Counted from the stretch's first letter, positions 8,733 through 18,887 are shown. The stretch is DNA of 64,000 nt from Calothrix sp. FI2-JRJ7 (GCA_019359675.1 JAHHGX010000083.1:90078-154077), one strand, 5' to 3'. The notes: generated by a model not told the origin, from the letters alone. Translations and numbers: made by a program.

Positions 8733-8762
8733 TGTAGAGACGTTACATGTAACGTCTCTACA
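8733..8762. repeat. 30-bp perfect palindrome, TAGAGACG family
   Basis: A perfect 15-bp inverted repeat beginning TGTAGAGACGTTACA lies between the convergent tacT and clpB genes. It may act as a two-way terminator. It belongs to a family found at least eight times in this window. Confidence 0.85.
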
Positions 8763-8791
8763 TTATTAAACCAATTTGTGTTCGTCGATTA

Positions 8792-11410
8792 TTAGGTTGT
8801 TAATAACTCAGCGGGTAAGCGTTTGAATGCTAGACGCTCGTTTTCGATATCAACGAAAATTGTGTCTCCGTCATTAAATTCACCGCGTAGAATAGCTTTC
8901 GCGATTTGTGTTTCTAGCTCGCGTTGAATTGCACGCTTTAATGGACGGGCGCCAAATACTGGGTCATATCCGACTTCTGCCAAAAAGTCAAGTGCCACAT
9001 CGGAGAGCTTGAGCGACATTTTGCGGTCTGCCAAGCGGTCGCGTAATCTTTCGACTTGCAATTGTACAATTTTGCGTAGTTCGCTCTTGTGCAGTGCGTG
9101 GAAAATTATTTGTTCGTCAACACGGTTTAAAAACTCTGGACGGAATGAGCTACGCATTGCTTCCATGACTCGATGACGCATTTCGTCGTAACGATTATCA
9201 TCACCTGCAACATCAAGGATATACTGCGAACCAATGTTACTGGTCATTATAATAATGGCATTTTTGAAATCTACCGTATGACCTTGAGCATCGGTAACAC
9301 GACCGTCGTCGAGTATTTGCAGGAAGATATTAAATACGTCTGGGTGTGCTTTTTCGATTTCGTCGAATAATACTACCGCATATGGACGGCGCCGAATTGC
9401 CTCGCTTAATTGTCCACCTTCATCGTAACCAACATATCCTGGAGGGGCGCCAATTAATCGAGAAACTGCGTGTTTCTCCATATATTCGGACATATCAATC
9501 CGTACTAGCGCTTCTTCGGTGTCGAACATGTACGCTGCTAAAGCTTTCGCTAACTCGGTTTTACCTACACCTGTAGGCCCAAGGAAAACAAAGCTAGCAA
9601 TAGGACGGTTGGGGTCAGAAAGTCCGGCACGTGAACGTTGTATTGCATCAGCTACTGCGGTGACAGCTTCGTTTTGCCCAACAACGCGGTCATGCAATTC
9701 GTCTTCGAGATGTAATAGCTTTTCTTTCTCAGATTCAACTAACTTGCTGATGGGTATACCTGTCCACTTAGAAATTACTTCGGCAATGTCTGCTTCGGTA
9801 ACTTCCTCACGCAGCAACGACTTGCCGCTACGTTGCGCTTGCGCTAGTTGAGCTTCAGTTTCTTCTAAACGACGGTGCAAATCGGTTAACTTACCATATT
9901 TTAATTCAGCGGCGCGGTTAAGGTCGTAGTTACGCTCTGCTTGCTGAACTTCTAAATTTACCCTGTCGATTTCTTCTTTTACCGACTGGATTTTGGTAAT
10001 AACATCTTTTTCCGATTGCCATTGTGCGTTGAGAGTACTTTGTTCCTCTTTTAAATCAGCGAGTTCTTTCTCCAAACGTTCGAGACGTTCGCGCGAAGCT
10101 AAATCGCTTTCTTTTTGCAGCGATAATTTTTCCATCTCTAACTGCAAAATCTTCCGGTCGATTTCGTCGAGTTCTTCAGGTTTAGAAGTAATCTCCATTT
10201 TCAACCGTGCGGCAGCTTCGTCTACCAAATCAATTGCTTTGTCGGGTAGAAAACGGTCGGAGATATATCTATTAGATAATGTCGCCGCTGCTACCAGTGA
10301 GCTATCAGAAATCCGTACCCCGTGGTGTACTTCGTAGCGTTCTTTCAATCCCCTTAAAATAGAGATAGTATCTTGAACACTAGGTTGGTCTACGTACACT
10401 TGTTGGAAGCGACGTTCTAATGCAGCATCTTTCTCTATATATTTACGATATTCATCCAAAGTAGTGGCGCCAATACAGCGTAACTCACCGCGCGCTAACA
10501 TCGGTTTGAGCAAATTGCCAGCATCCATCGCACCTTGAGTGGCGCCTGCACCAACAACGGTATGAATTTCATCAATAAATAGAACTATGTTACCCTTAGA
10601 ATCGGTAACTTCTTTTAATACAGCTTTGAGACGTTCTTCAAACTCACCTCGATACTTAGCACCCGCAATTAAGGCGCCCATATCTAAGGCTATTAATTGA
10701 CGGTCTTTGAGCGACTGAGGAACATCACCTGCAACAATACGCTGTGCAAGCCCTTCGGCAATAGCAGTTTTACCTACACCAGGCTCACCAATTAATACAG
10801 GGTTATTCTTAGTACGACGTGAGAGAATTTGTATAGTGCGGCGAATCTCATCATCACGTCCAATCACTGGGTCAAGCTTACCATCACGCGCAGCTTCGGT
10901 AAGGTCACGCCCATATTTTTCCAGCGATTGATATTTACCTTCTGGGTTTTGGTCGGTCACTTTTTGACTTCCTCGAACTTGTTTAATAGTATTCTTTAGT
11001 TTGGCTTCGTCCAAGCCGAATTCTTTAAATAAACCTTTGCCAAAGCGGTCATCCTTGGCATAAGCAAGTAATAAATGTTCAATAGAAATAAATTCGTCTT
11101 GGAGTTCTTTACGAAAACCATCAGCACGGTCAAGCAGCGTATCTAAGCTTCGCCCCAAGTAAACAGAACTACTACTACCAGATACTTTAGGCTGACGCTG
11201 CACAAACTGCTCAGTTTTATCACGCAGCTTTGAAACATCAACACCCAGTTTAGTAAATATACTGCCAGCAAGTCCATCTTGCTCTAACAGCGCTTTCATT
11301 AAGTGTTCGCTTTCGATTTGCTGCTGCTGGTTTTGCTTCGCTATGTCAGGAGTGTGGGCTATTGCTTCCCATGCTTTCTCGGTAAATTGGTTAGGGTTAG
11401 TTGGTTGCAT
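8792..11410 (-). CDS. clpB: ATP-dependent disaggregase ClpB (Hsp100)
   Basis: The 872-residue chaperone has a Clp N domain (about 5-145), a first AAA+ module with Walker [10 protein letters not shown], a coiled-coil middle domain (about 400-530) and a second AAA+ module with GPTGVGKTE. ClpB threads aggregated proteins with DnaK/DnaJ help after heat or other stress, in the cytoplasm. The frame extends 35 codons further up to 11515, but the start at 11410 ([18 protein letters not shown]) fits ClpB N-termini and the family length. All catalytic motifs look intact. Confidence 0.96.
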   Translation of the reverse strand: MQPTNPNQFTEKAWEAIAHTPDIAKQNQQQQIESEHLMKALLEQDGLAGSIFTKLGVDVSKLRDKTEQFVQRQPKVSGSSSSVYLGRSLDTLLDRADGFRKELQDEFISIEHLLLAYAKDDRFGKGLFKEFGLDEAKLKNTIKQVRGSQKVTDQNPEGKYQSLEKYGRDLTEAARDGKLDPVIGRDDEIRRTIQILSRRTKNNPVLIGEPGVGKTAIAEGLAQRIVAGDVPQSLKDRQLIALDMGALIAGAKYRGEFEERLKAVLKEVTDSKGNIVLFIDEIHTVVGAGATQGAMDAGNLLKPMLARGELRCIGATTLDEYRKYIEKDAALERRFQQVYVDQPSVQDTISILRGLKERYEVHHGVRISDSSLVAAATLSNRYISDRFLPDKAIDLVDEAAARLKMEITSKPEELDEIDRKILQLEMEKLSLQKESDLASRERLERLEKELADLKEEQSTLNAQWQSEKDVITKIQSVKEEIDRVNLEVQQAERNYDLNRAAELKYGKLTDLHRRLEETEAQLAQAQRSGKSLLREEVTEADIAEVISKWTGIPISKLVESEKEKLLHLEDELHDRVVGQNEAVTAVADAIQRSRAGLSDPNRPIASFVFLGPTGVGKTELAKALAAYMFDTEEALVRIDMSEYMEKHAVSRLIGAPPGYVGYDEGGQLSEAIRRRPYAVVLFDEIEKAHPDVFNIFLQILDDGRVTDAQGHTVDFKNAIIIMTSNIGSQYILDVAGDDNRYDEMRHRVMEAMRSSFRPEFLNRVDEQIIFHALHKSELRKIVQLQVERLRDRLADRKMSLKLSDVALDFLAEVGYDPVFGARPLKRAIQRELETQIAKAILRGEFNDGDTIFVDIENERLAFKRLPAELLTT

Positions 11411-11808
11411 AGGCTTATAATATGGGAGACGACGAACTTTTAGGCTTGGCGCCGAGATATAAGGAAATCTAAGATTTATTTTTCTACTACCGTCATTGTA
11501 AATATAAGTGTGCAACTAACTGGTTCGGTGTTCGCCCCTCTATATGGTAGTGTTACCCTGAAACCCGGTTTCTTTGTCACTGAACATGACAACCTTCAAC
11601 AGAAACCAAAAGAAACCGGGTTTCTCAGTGCTAAACGAAAAATCTTAAAAAGCTTGATTAAGAACACATCAAACATTATTAGCTACGTTGAAATCTTAGT
11701 AGAGACCGAAATTTAACAATGCTGACTTGTTGATAAGCTACAGATTTTTTCATTTTTAAAGGCATCGTGATACAAGAGCCAGTTGAAGAGCATCTCGAAC
11801 TCCTTTTA
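11411..11808. other. Intergenic region with paired GAAACC palindromes
   Basis: No convincing gene. The region presumably holds the clpB promoter and a GAAACC-type palindrome pair at 11560-11625. A 68-codon plus-strand frame at 11510-11716 has no recognisable features. Confidence 0.4.
11560..11625. repeat. GAAACCCGGTTTC palindrome doublet
   Basis: Two short palindromes, GAAACCCGGTTTCT at 11560 and AGAAACCGGGTTTCT at 11611, lie 51 bases apart. The same doublet at about the same spacing occurs at 28643-28707 and 47842-47907, so it is a dispersed element. Confidence 0.75.
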
Positions 11809-12180
11809 TCACCACCCTCGCATTTTACCAGCTCCACAATCTACACATACAACTCACCCTTCATCTTTATACTTATTAACTCCGTAATATTTTAGACTAT
11901 CCCTGCTATCTACGGTTTTTTTGCAATTCCAACAATGATTGATATAAACATTCTAATTATGATTACTACCATCGATTCCGGAAGTTCCTGAACATTTGAT
12001 TGGTTCAGCATGAGGACACCAGAAAACAGTTATTTCGTGTACCGATGAATGTTTACTATACTCAGGGTTAAATGTCATCCAATTTTTACAAAAACTACAT
12101 TTTAATCTTGTAGAATTTTTATAGCCCAAGCGCTGACAAGTCAGTTCATAGTCGTAAAAGCAAGTTGATGGGGTTTTTGA
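11809..12180 (-). pseudogene. Cysteine-rich zinc-ribbon protein relic
   Basis: Read on the minus strand, one frame runs about 120 codons with two internal stops. It keeps a regular pattern of metal-binding pairs: CSFC, CPHAEPIKC, CWNCKK and CVDCGAGK. The protein character between the stops looks genuine. I do not recognise the family; it could be a zinc-ribbon DNA-binding or transposon-associated protein. It lacks an intact frame, so it is probably inactive. Confidence 0.4.
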
Positions 12181-12330
12181 AGCAAATGTGAGTTGTTAAG
12201 TTATGTTAATTTATTTAAGTTCTGGGAAATTTTGCATAAAACATCGCTGCTTGCTTCGTAAACAACTTGGTAGTTGTGGGGATATTATCTCAAACTACCT
12301 TGAAGACGCTCGTTAGGAACGGAGGTTTCG

Positions 12331-12966
12331 ATGTGTGAATTAGCTGAACAAATGCGGCAGTTGACGTTGGAAGCGCAAAATAACCCCTCCAATAGTGTTG
12401 CTAGACGCAAAGCACTAAATAATTTGGTTAAATTAATTCAAGGTTCTGGACAGTTAAGTAGACAACAAAGTTGGTCGCAGTTAGCTAACTTCGAGGAGAT
12501 ATATCAAGAGGCAGTTAATGATGCTTTAGTAAAGTTTTGTAAAGATATAGAGAAATATAGTCCTCAATATCCTGTGATGGCATGGGTAAATCATATATTT
12601 AGGTGGTGTTTTTTAGATGCGGTGAGTAGGTATCGCGAACGTACACCAATATGTTCTTTTGATGAGGAAGCAGCAGAAGAGAGACTATTTAAAGATTTGC
12701 TGGAAGGGGAGGGGCAAAGTAAAGAAGATGCCAATTTATTTAGAGATTTTATTGAAAGTGACCCAGAAGGTATTTTGCAAAACTTACATATTAGAAGAGA
12801 TAGAAATACGAATTTGCAAAGAATTTTGATATTCCTTTGTGAGGGAAGAGAGTGGAGAGATATATCTATCAAATCAGGACATCCTATTCCTACACTTTCA
12901 AGTTTTTATCAAAGAAGCATTAAAAAGCGTAATGTCGTTGAGTATTGTCGTAAATATTTACAGTAA
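12331..12966 (+). CDS. Sigma-70-like factor of the DUF1822/CHAT module
   Basis: A 211-residue protein starts at ATG 12331, after a GGAGG ribosome site at 12321-12325. Residues 55-100 (YQEAVNDALVKFCKDIEKYS, then a WVNHIFRWCFLDAVSRYRER stretch) resemble sigma region 2. The C-terminal part (about 165-211) could be a region-4-like helix-turn-helix with PTLSSFYQRSIKK. It is shorter and more divergent than group 1-3 sigma factors. From memory, cyanobacteria often place such a gene directly before a DUF1822 gene and a CHAT gene, as here. Whether it directs transcription is not known. Confidence 0.75.
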   Translation: MCELAEQMRQLTLEAQNNPSNSVARRKALNNLVKLIQGSGQLSRQQSWSQLANFEEIYQEAVNDALVKFCKDIEKYSPQYPVMAWVNHIFRWCFLDAVSRYRERTPICSFDEEAAEERLFKDLLEGEGQSKEDANLFRDFIESDPEGILQNLHIRRDRNTNLQRILIFLCEGREWRDISIKSGHPIPTLSSFYQRSIKKRNVVEYCRKYLQ

Positions 12967-13008
12967 ATCGTATTCAGCAATTAAATCAGCACAAACAGGT
13001 AACTCATT

Positions 13009-13923
13009 ATGAACATAAGTACTCAACAAGATAGTTTTAAAGTATTTTTATCTTATTCAGCACATGATGTTGCTAAAAAGCAAAGTCAAGGTATATCTAG
13101 TGTTGAAGCAACGAAAAAAGTTTACCTCAATTCTTTAGCTACCTACGCAGTAGATTATTATCTTAATTGTATGAGCTTTGAAACCGTTAAGGATAGAGAT
13201 ATTCATCAGAATCCTTGGATGCAAAGTTTCATTAATACAGCAGATGTAGAAGTTAAAAATGTTGGTAAGCTCGAATGTTTACCTGTTGCACCAAATACTG
13301 AATATTATAAAATTCCACAAGAAGTTGCTTCTGACCGTGTAGCGTATATATTTGTACAAATCAATTTATCTTTAAACGAAGCACATATTATTGGATTTAC
13401 GCCTAATTTCACTGTTCAAACGGCGCCCACTATTGCATTAAATCAATTACAATCAGTAGATGACTTACTAGAATATTTAACTCAGAAAGAACAAGCCGCG
13501 ATTGTAAATATTAGTCAATGGATACAAGGATTGATTACAGAAGGTTGGCAAAATCTGGAAAATATATTAAATCCACAGCAGCTAGCTTTCGTAAGAAGTC
13601 GCCAATTTAGCATTACGCAAGCAAAAAAGATTGATTTGGGTTTACAACTAGATAATACACCTATTGCATTAGTTGCACGAGTTGCTTCAGAAAATGAAGA
13701 CACAATTAACATGACAATTCAAGCTTGTCCTTTAGAAAGTACATATTTACCTCAAGGATTAGAGTTAATTGTCAATGACGAAAATGGAGAAAGCGTTTTA
13801 AATGCAACTTCTAGAGAACATGATAACTGGGTCGAAGTTACACTTAGTGCCCAAGTCGGAGAAAAATTTAGTGTTGATGTTTGTTTAGGAGGGTCAAAAG
13901 TTACACAATACTTTATCGTGTAA
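13009..13923 (+). CDS. DUF1822-family protein
   Basis: A 304-residue protein begins 42 bases after the sigma-like gene, so the two are probably one operon. Residues 35-65 (YLNSLATYAVDYYLNCMSFE) and the later AAIVNISQWIQGLITEGWQN segment are typical of the cyanobacterial DUF1822 family. The C-terminal 90 residues look like a beta-sandwich (LIVNDENGESVLNA, VTLSAQVGEKFSVDV). No function is established; the recurring link with sigma-like and CHAT genes suggests a regulator or adaptor in that module. A palindromic repeat that could end the transcript follows 12 bases after the stop. Confidence 0.85.
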   Translation: MNISTQQDSFKVFLSYSAHDVAKKQSQGISSVEATKKVYLNSLATYAVDYYLNCMSFETVKDRDIHQNPWMQSFINTADVEVKNVGKLECLPVAPNTEYYKIPQEVASDRVAYIFVQINLSLNEAHIIGFTPNFTVQTAPTIALNQLQSVDDLLEYLTQKEQAAIVNISQWIQGLITEGWQNLENILNPQQLAFVRSRQFSITQAKKIDLGLQLDNTPIALVARVASENEDTINMTIQACPLESTYLPQGLELIVNDENGESVLNATSREHDNWVEVTLSAQVGEKFSVDVCLGGSKVTQYFIV

Positions 13924-13934
13924 TCACGTGTAAA

Positions 13935-13964
13935 TGTAGAGACGCGACGTGTCGCGTCTCTACA
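13935..13964. repeat. 30-bp palindrome, TAGAGACG family
   Basis: A near-perfect palindrome TGTAGAGACGCGACG with its complement, placed directly after the DUF1822 gene. It separates this gene from the broken CHAT gene. Confidence 0.85.
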
Positions 13965-14004
13965 ATGCACAAATTTTACAAAATATTTTAATATTAAACC
14001 ATTT

Positions 14005-14822
14005 ATGAAAAAACTAGTTGTTCTTAAATTTGACGGCGCCTTCAAATCGGGTTATCGAGTAAATTTAACAATTAGTAACGCTGGTGAAACACCAAACTTA
14101 ATTATCAGCGCAAAATTACCATCAGCACTCGCTGTTATCGAAATTCTCAATCTTGGTGTGATACTTATCGCAGCTTCTATGGACAATCTCGTATTCGACC
14201 CCTAGGTACAATAAATGTAAATATTCAAGCTCTGAATCAAGACTTTGGTCAAAAATCACAAGAGTTAATTACAAGTTTAAATAACTGGCTAGCATCAGAT
14301 TATTTTATTAAAGTTAAGGATTGTTTAGAAAAAGTTAATATAGAAGATGAAATTCGTGTAATTATTGCTACTAGTTGTCAAAAATTGCGTAAGCTGCCTT
14401 GGCATTTATGGGATGTCTTACAAAAATATCCTTATGTTGAAGTTGCTTTAAGCGCACCTGATGCTGAACGTGGAGAACGTATTTATCGAGACAAAGCTAG
14501 AATTTTAGTTGTTCTGGGTGATAGTACAGATATAAATGTTGAAGCTGATAGAGAACTTCTTCAAGAATATTGTAAAAACGGTGAGATAATTTTACTCAAA
14601 GAACCATCGCGCGAAACATTAATTGACCATCTACGCGATAATGCTGGATGGGACATATTATTTTTTTCAGGACATTCTCGGACTGATATGTTAATTTCTT
14701 GGAATTTCAATTTAGATGATTTATTAGTACGTGGATGTAAGTTGATAGAAGGTTATTTAGAGAATGACCCTGATGTGAGTCCTGGAGATAAAAATTTGTG
14801 TGGGTTGTCTTCGCTACGTTAA
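14005..14822 (+). pseudogene. CHAT-domain protein, frameshifted and truncated
   Basis: The first frame (MKKLVVLKFDGAFKSGYRV) matches the N-terminus of the intact CHAT/WD40 protein at 1282-5844. A frameshift near 14147 breaks it, and the continuation is readable in another frame: GTINVNIQALNQDFGQKSQE, then KLPWHLWDVLQKYPYVEVAL and WDILFFSGHSRTD, which holds the CHAT histidine. After that the sequence changes (NFNLDDLLVRGCKLIEGYLE) and stops. The catalytic cysteine, the NTPase and any repeats are absent. This was the third gene of the sigma/DUF1822/CHAT unit and is now dead. Confidence 0.8.
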
Positions 14823-15078
14823 AACTAATAAATTAATGTTGGGTTCCGCTGTCACTTCAGCCAACCTACGGAAAAGTTTGCTGGTTGCATAAAAACATGT
14901 AAGTCACAGCGTATTTATAAATGAAGGTTGTTAATGACACTGTTACACATGTCAGTGTTTTCTAGAGTCTAAATAATTTTTGTTTATATGCAATATAAAT
15001 CTGCGCTTGCAAAGATGTAATTTCTTCGTCTTTACAAGGTGTTTTGCATGTTTTTACAACTTTAAATAATTTACTAGT

Positions 15079-15300
15079 ATGAAACTTAAAGCTATATTGC
15101 TCGGCGCCTTGTTTATTGGCACCACAATCTCTGCTGTCATTGTAACGGCGCCTACACGTGCAAATATAACTGAAACCTCAAATTCTCCAAAAGTTTGGCA
15201 AATCTTTACTTCTGGAAAGTGCCCTACTACTCGTAAACCGCGTAGACGAACCAATATATCGAGAGCAAGAAATGATTCCTGCCCAAAAATTTCACGATAA
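15079..15300 (+). CDS. Possible small secreted basic peptide
   Basis: A 73-residue frame begins with a good signal peptide (MKLKAILLGALFIGTTISAV, likely cleaved after an Ala near residue 28) and ends in a basic tail rich in Arg and Lys with two cysteines. No homologue comes to mind and no clear ribosome site precedes the ATG. It could be a genuine exported peptide or the truncated start of a longer secreted protein. Confidence 0.4.
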   Translation: MKLKAILLGALFIGTTISAVIVTAPTRANITETSNSPKVWQIFTSGKCPTTRKPRRRTNISRARNDSCPKISR

Positions 15301-15303
15301 TTT

Positions 15304-15471
15304 TTAGGCTTGTTTGAGAAGTTGCTTCACTAGATTATCTTTTACCATCATTTGGCGTAACACTTCCATCAAAAACTCTTGAGCTTCTTGCTGCGAGAGT
15401 GTTTGAACCTGGTCTTTTAGTGTTTGTAAGCGAAATTGTTGCTCTAAGGTCAATTCATTGGGGAAGTTCAT
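15304..15471 (-). CDS. nblA: Phycobilisome degradation protein NblA
   Basis: The 55-residue protein (MNFPNELTLEQQFRLQTLKD at the start) has the NblA pattern: an LTLEQQF-type N-terminus and a second helix with FLMEVLRQMMVKDN. NblA binds phycobiliproteins and hands phycobilisomes to the Clp protease during nitrogen or sulfur starvation. A GGAG ribosome site lies about 8 bases before the ATG. The gene sits at the head of a block of phycobilisome genes read in the opposite direction. It is too short for routine gene finders but the match is clear. Confidence 0.93.
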   Translation of the reverse strand: MNFPNELTLEQQFRLQTLKDQVQTLSQQEAQEFLMEVLRQMMVKDNLVKQLLKQA

Positions 15472-15819
15472 TTATTCACTCCTAGTAAATGACTAAATCG
15501 CTGGTACATAGTAGCAATGTACTTACTACTATTGCTTTTGTTAGCTTAACTTAGTTTAACATTGACGTAGTAGTTTTGTCTAGTTTGTCAAGCGCTAACT
15601 AATTAAGGCAAAGAAAGTTTACAATTGAGCGACGATGTAACAGGTCAGTAAGAAACAGGCGCGGCTTGCAGCAATCAACACTTTAGCTGGTGGGGTAATC
15701 AACCAAGGACAGGAGTTGAAAGCTGATTGTAAACAGCTGTAATGTTAAGTAATAAGGTTAAGAACAAACAAAAGTTAACACATCAGTCTCAAGAATTAGA
15801 GATGGGAGTCAAAAGTTAG
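15472..15819. promoter_or_regulatory. Divergent control region between nblA and cpcS
   Basis: These 348 bases separate the divergent nblA and cpcS genes and must hold both promoters. I looked for an NtcA site of the form GTA-N8-TAC near nblA and found only a GTA-N6-TAC arrangement around 15511-15522, which does not fit. No gene is visible. Confidence 0.4.
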
Positions 15820-16410
15820 ATGGATGCATTAGAGTTTTTCCGGTCAAGTGCTGGCAAGTGGAAATCTTCGCGGGTGACACATCACCTTGCGTTTAAGCGT
15901 TCCGAGACAGGGGAATCTGAAATTTTGGTGGAAACGTTGGAAGCAGACGACCCTGAAATTATTGAGTTGTGCAAAATGCACGATATTGACCCCAATTTAT
16001 CGATTGGTGGTTCGCGTGTGCGTTGGTTAGGCACAATGGCATGGGATAGAGAAGGGGAAGAAAACCACGAAGGTAAAACAGTATTTGCAATTGTGCCAGA
16101 TGCAGATAATCCCCGCAAGGGTAGATTGCTACGTGAGCGTGGTTATGCAGAAATTATGCCTGTGGTCGGTCAGTTCCATATGGATGAAGAAGACGGTTTG
16201 GTATTAACTACCGATTATGAGACCATGAGTTCGATAGAACGGTTCTGGTTCTCAGGTGGTAATATGCGAATGCGTACTAGTACTGTAAAACGTTTCGGTG
16301 GTTTTAGTACTGCTTCGTATTGCGTTGAAAGTCGTATTGATGGTGAGGGTGAAACATCTACATCAGAAGAAAATACGGCGCCACAATTTGCTTCAGTATT
16401 AGGTTGGTAA
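15820..16410 (+). CDS. cpcS: Phycobiliprotein lyase, CpcS/CpeS family
   Basis: A 196-residue lipocalin-like protein that attaches bilins to cysteine 84-type sites of phycobiliproteins. Family features include the N-terminal FFRSSAGKWKSSRVTHHLAF, the SGGSRVRWLGTMAWDRE-like segment around 65-80 and ERFWFSGGNMRMRTSTVKRF near 145-163. Length is normal for the family. The gene is clustered with nblA, cpcL and cpcG. Confidence 0.92.
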   Translation: MDALEFFRSSAGKWKSSRVTHHLAFKRSETGESEILVETLEADDPEIIELCKMHDIDPNLSIGGSRVRWLGTMAWDREGEENHEGKTVFAIVPDADNPRKGRLLRERGYAEIMPVVGQFHMDEEDGLVLTTDYETMSSIERFWFSGGNMRMRTSTVKRFGGFSTASYCVESRIDGEGETSTSEENTAPQFASVLGW

Positions 16411-16454
16411 AGCGCAAAGGGGAAAGTGTTTATTTTCCCCTTCTCATTGGCATA

Positions 16455-17015
16455 ATGATTCATTCTCGTTCAAGTGATACTTACATTCGTGGTTTTGAGT
16501 ACTTGCAAATGGTGCGGGGTTTTGTGCTGGAGTCACGAATGGTTGATGTGATGGAAAACTTGCGCGATAATACTATAATTTGTAATTGGATTGGTCAAAA
16601 TATCGACTTAGTTAATGCTCAATTAAGTAGTTATTTACAAGCTTGTCACGAATGTTTTTATCCTGAAGAACGTCGTAATATTCAAATTTTTGCAGTTCCT
16701 TTAGCACAGTCTTTGGGTATAGATGGAATGTGTAATATTTGGGTGGCGCCAATTACTATTTTAATTGATGTTGGTAGAATGGCGCCGGAAGATTGGTTGG
16801 GTCTTGTGGCACATGAATATGCTCATGCACATGTAGCAAGTGTCGGACACAATCAGGAATTTGCAAACGTTTTATTTCATTTGTGTTTAGGGTTAGGGTT
16901 TCCTTTACCTACATGGGAAACGGAAACGATGGAGAAAAACTTGCGAAGTTGGCCTTACTGTCGGTCGATGACTGACCCGTTAGCATTTTGGCGTGGTGAA
17001 ATTGTTATTGATTAA
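16455..17015 (+). CDS. Putative zinc metalloprotease-like protein (HEYAH motif)
   Basis: A 186-residue protein with the zinc-peptidase signature LVAHEYAHAHV near residue 120, followed by GHNQEF, which could supply a third ligand as in SprT/M48-like minigluzincins. No signal peptide or membrane helix is evident, so it may be cytoplasmic. The frame is open back to 16404, but the ATG at 16455 is the first ATG; 44 bases separate it from cpcS. Its place between phycobilisome genes suggests co-expression, but I cannot say whether it acts on phycobilisome proteins. Confidence 0.7.
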   Translation: MIHSRSSDTYIRGFEYLQMVRGFVLESRMVDVMENLRDNTIICNWIGQNIDLVNAQLSSYLQACHECFYPEERRNIQIFAVPLAQSLGIDGMCNIWVAPITILIDVGRMAPEDWLGLVAHEYAHAHVASVGHNQEFANVLFHLCLGLGFPLPTWETETMEKNLRSWPYCRSMTDPLAFWRGEIVID

Positions 17016-17023
17016 CAGCAAGT

Positions 17024-17084
17024 AGGGTGCGTGACCCTATAAATAAATTCAAACGTAGTTATAATACCCGTAGCGTCACGCACC
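17024..17084. repeat. GGGTGCGTGAC hairpin repeat
   Basis: A long inverted repeat starting TAGGGTGCGTGACC and ending GCGTCACGCACC. It is one of many hairpins of this family in the window (near 5896, 30284, 30478, 36199 and 51721-52080). Confidence 0.65.
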
Positions 17085-17175
17085 AACTTCTAATTGTGAT
17101 TGTTAACAATTAACAGCAAATAGTAATTCTCTTGGTGTTAAGTGAATAATGAGCGCTACATGGAGAATGTTTTAC

Positions 17176-17910
17176 ATGTCACTTCCATTATTGACTTATT
17201 CACCCTCTTCACAAAATCAGCGTGTTTCTGGGTATGAAATTCCTGGTGATGAACAGCCAAGAATTTTTACGACCGATAACTTACTGACAGCATCTGATAT
17301 GGATACGTTGATATTAGCAGCGTATCGGCAGATATTTAATGAGCAGCAAATGCTTGCTTATAACCGTCAAACGTTTTTAGAATCACAACTCAAAGCTGGT
17401 CAAATTACTGTCAGAGATTTTATACGGGGACTTGCGATATCTGATACTTTTAAAAGACGTAATTACGATAGCAACAGTAATTATCGTTTCGTGCAAATGT
17501 GTATTCAGCGCATTTTGGGACGTGAAGTTTACAACGAACGCGAAAAATTAGCATGGTCAACTGTGCTAGCAACCAAAGGTCTTAAAGGTTTTATCGATGA
17601 TTTGCTATCGAGTGAAGAGTATTTAACCAACTTTGGTTATAATATTGTGCCATTTCAACGGCGCCGGATTTTACCGCAGCATAGTAGTGGTGAACTTCCA
17701 TTCGCGCGTATGGCTCGCTATGATAAGCATTATCGAGATACGCAACCGAGCGGGCATATTTACCGATTCTACAATACGGTTAAGCCGTTTAATTTGGCGG
17801 CCTTCTTGCGAGAAGCAGATTTTAGAGCTTTAGGTGGTGTTGTGGCAATTTTCGTAGCGGTTATTGTGCTTACGTTGTTGATTGGATATGGATTAGACCC
17901 TGTGCGGTAG
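17176..17910 (+). CDS. cpcL: Phycobilisome rod linker with membrane anchor, CpcL type
   Basis: A 244-residue linker begins [20 protein letters not shown] and contains a Pfam00427 phycobilisome-linker domain (about 15-180) with [20 protein letters not shown]. Its C-terminus is a hydrophobic helix ([20 protein letters not shown]) instead of the core-binding tail of CpcG. That anchor marks CpcL (CpcG2) linkers, which build rod-only antennae on the thylakoid membrane that serve photosystem I/NDH complexes. The start at 17176 is preferred over 17149 because it matches the family N-terminus and has GGAGA upstream. Confidence 0.92.
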   Translation: MSLPLLTYSPSSQNQRVSGYEIPGDEQPRIFTTDNLLTASDMDTLILAAYRQIFNEQQMLAYNRQTFLESQLKAGQITVRDFIRGLAISDTFKRRNYDSNSNYRFVQMCIQRILGREVYNEREKLAWSTVLATKGLKGFIDDLLSSEEYLTNFGYNIVPFQRRRILPQHSSGELPFARMARYDKHYRDTQPSGHIYRFYNTVKPFNLAAFLREADFRALGGVVAIFVAVIVLTLLIGYGLDPVR

Positions 17911-17930
17911 TTTTGTTTATTTTCTCGTAC

Positions 17931-17970
17931 TAAGCACTTCAGCGCTTAAAATCAAGCACTGAAGTGCTTA
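17931..17970 (+). terminator. Hairpin after cpcL
   Basis: A 12-bp inverted repeat TAAGCACTTCAG / CTGAAGTGCTTA lies 21 bases after the cpcL stop, consistent with an intrinsic terminator or processing hairpin ahead of cpcG. Confidence 0.55.
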
Positions 17971-18119
17971 TTACGAATGCACTCCTCCTCCCCCCACGAA
18001 TGCACCCCCACCCGTGAAGTTTCGTTAATTTTTATATTAATTATGAGATTAAGCTACACTTACTCCTTTAAGATATTTTTTGAACTTGTTAATTTTAGTT
18101 AACCTCACGGAGTGTAGTT

Positions 18120-18887
18120 GTGGCATTACCTCTACTAGATTACGCACCAAAGAGCCAAAACCAACGTGTTGAAGGCTACGAGGTAGGAAATGACGATAAG
18201 CCAAGGATTTTTTCCACGGATAACTTATTGTCTTCGAGCGACATGGATAATCTGATTGAGGCTGCGTACCGTCAGATGTATTTCCACGCATTTGCTGCTG
18301 ACCGCGAAAGATACCTCGAATCTCAACTTCGCAACGGACAAATTACCGTGCGCGACTTTATTCGTGGATTAGTACTTTCAGATAGATATAGAAGAAGCTT
18401 CTACGACCTCAACAGCAATTACCGCTTTGTTGAACAAACTGTACAACGTGTACTTGGACGCGATGTATATGGCGAGCGCGAAAAAATTGCTTGGTCAATT
18501 GTAGTTGCAACTAAAGGTATTCGCGGTTTTGTTGACCAACTGCTCGATAGCGAAGAATATTTAGATAACTTTGGCTATTCAACAGTTCCTTACCAACGTC
18601 GTCGTAACTTACCTGGACGTGCAGAAGGTGAACTACCTTTCAACATCAAGTCCCCACGTTACGAAGACTACACCCGCGCTAAACTTGGTTTCCCTCAAAT
18701 TATCTGGCAAACCGAAGTACGTCGCTATGTACCTCAAGAGAAGAAGGCAAAAGCTGGCGACCCAGCAAACTTCTTAGCTATGGCACAAAGCTACGGTCAA
18801 ATTGGCAACACCCCACAACGCTTGTCACCTTTCAACGTTGACATTAACAAAGATGTTCCTTATCGTCAAAAAGCTGGCATAAGATAA
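18120..18887 (+). CDS. cpcG: Phycobilisome rod-core linker CpcG
   Basis: A 255-residue linker starts at GTG 18120, giving [20 protein letters not shown], the CpcG family N-terminus, after an ACGGAG ribosome site. The Pfam00427 domain spans about 15-180 and the C-terminal part (residues 185-255) is hydrophilic, as in linkers that join phycocyanin rods to the allophycocyanin core. It is a close paralogue of cpcL upstream; together they would allow both conventional and rod-only phycobilisomes. Confidence 0.94.
   Translation: MALPLLDYAPKSQNQRVEGYEVGNDDKPRIFSTDNLLSSSDMDNLIEAAYRQMYFHAFAADRERYLESQLRNGQITVRDFIRGLVLSDRYRRSFYDLNSNYRFVEQTVQRVLGRDVYGEREKIAWSIVVATKGIRGFVDQLLDSEEYLDNFGYSTVPYQRRRNLPGRAEGELPFNIKSPRYEDYTRAKLGFPQIIWQTEVRRYVPQEKKAKAGDPANFLAMAQSYGQIGNTPQRLSPFNVDINKDVPYRQKAGIR

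Noticed and set aside
15504..15522. Possible NtcA site upstream of nblA
   Set aside because: The spacing is GTA-N6-TAC and not the required GTA-N8-TAC, and no well-placed -10 box was found.
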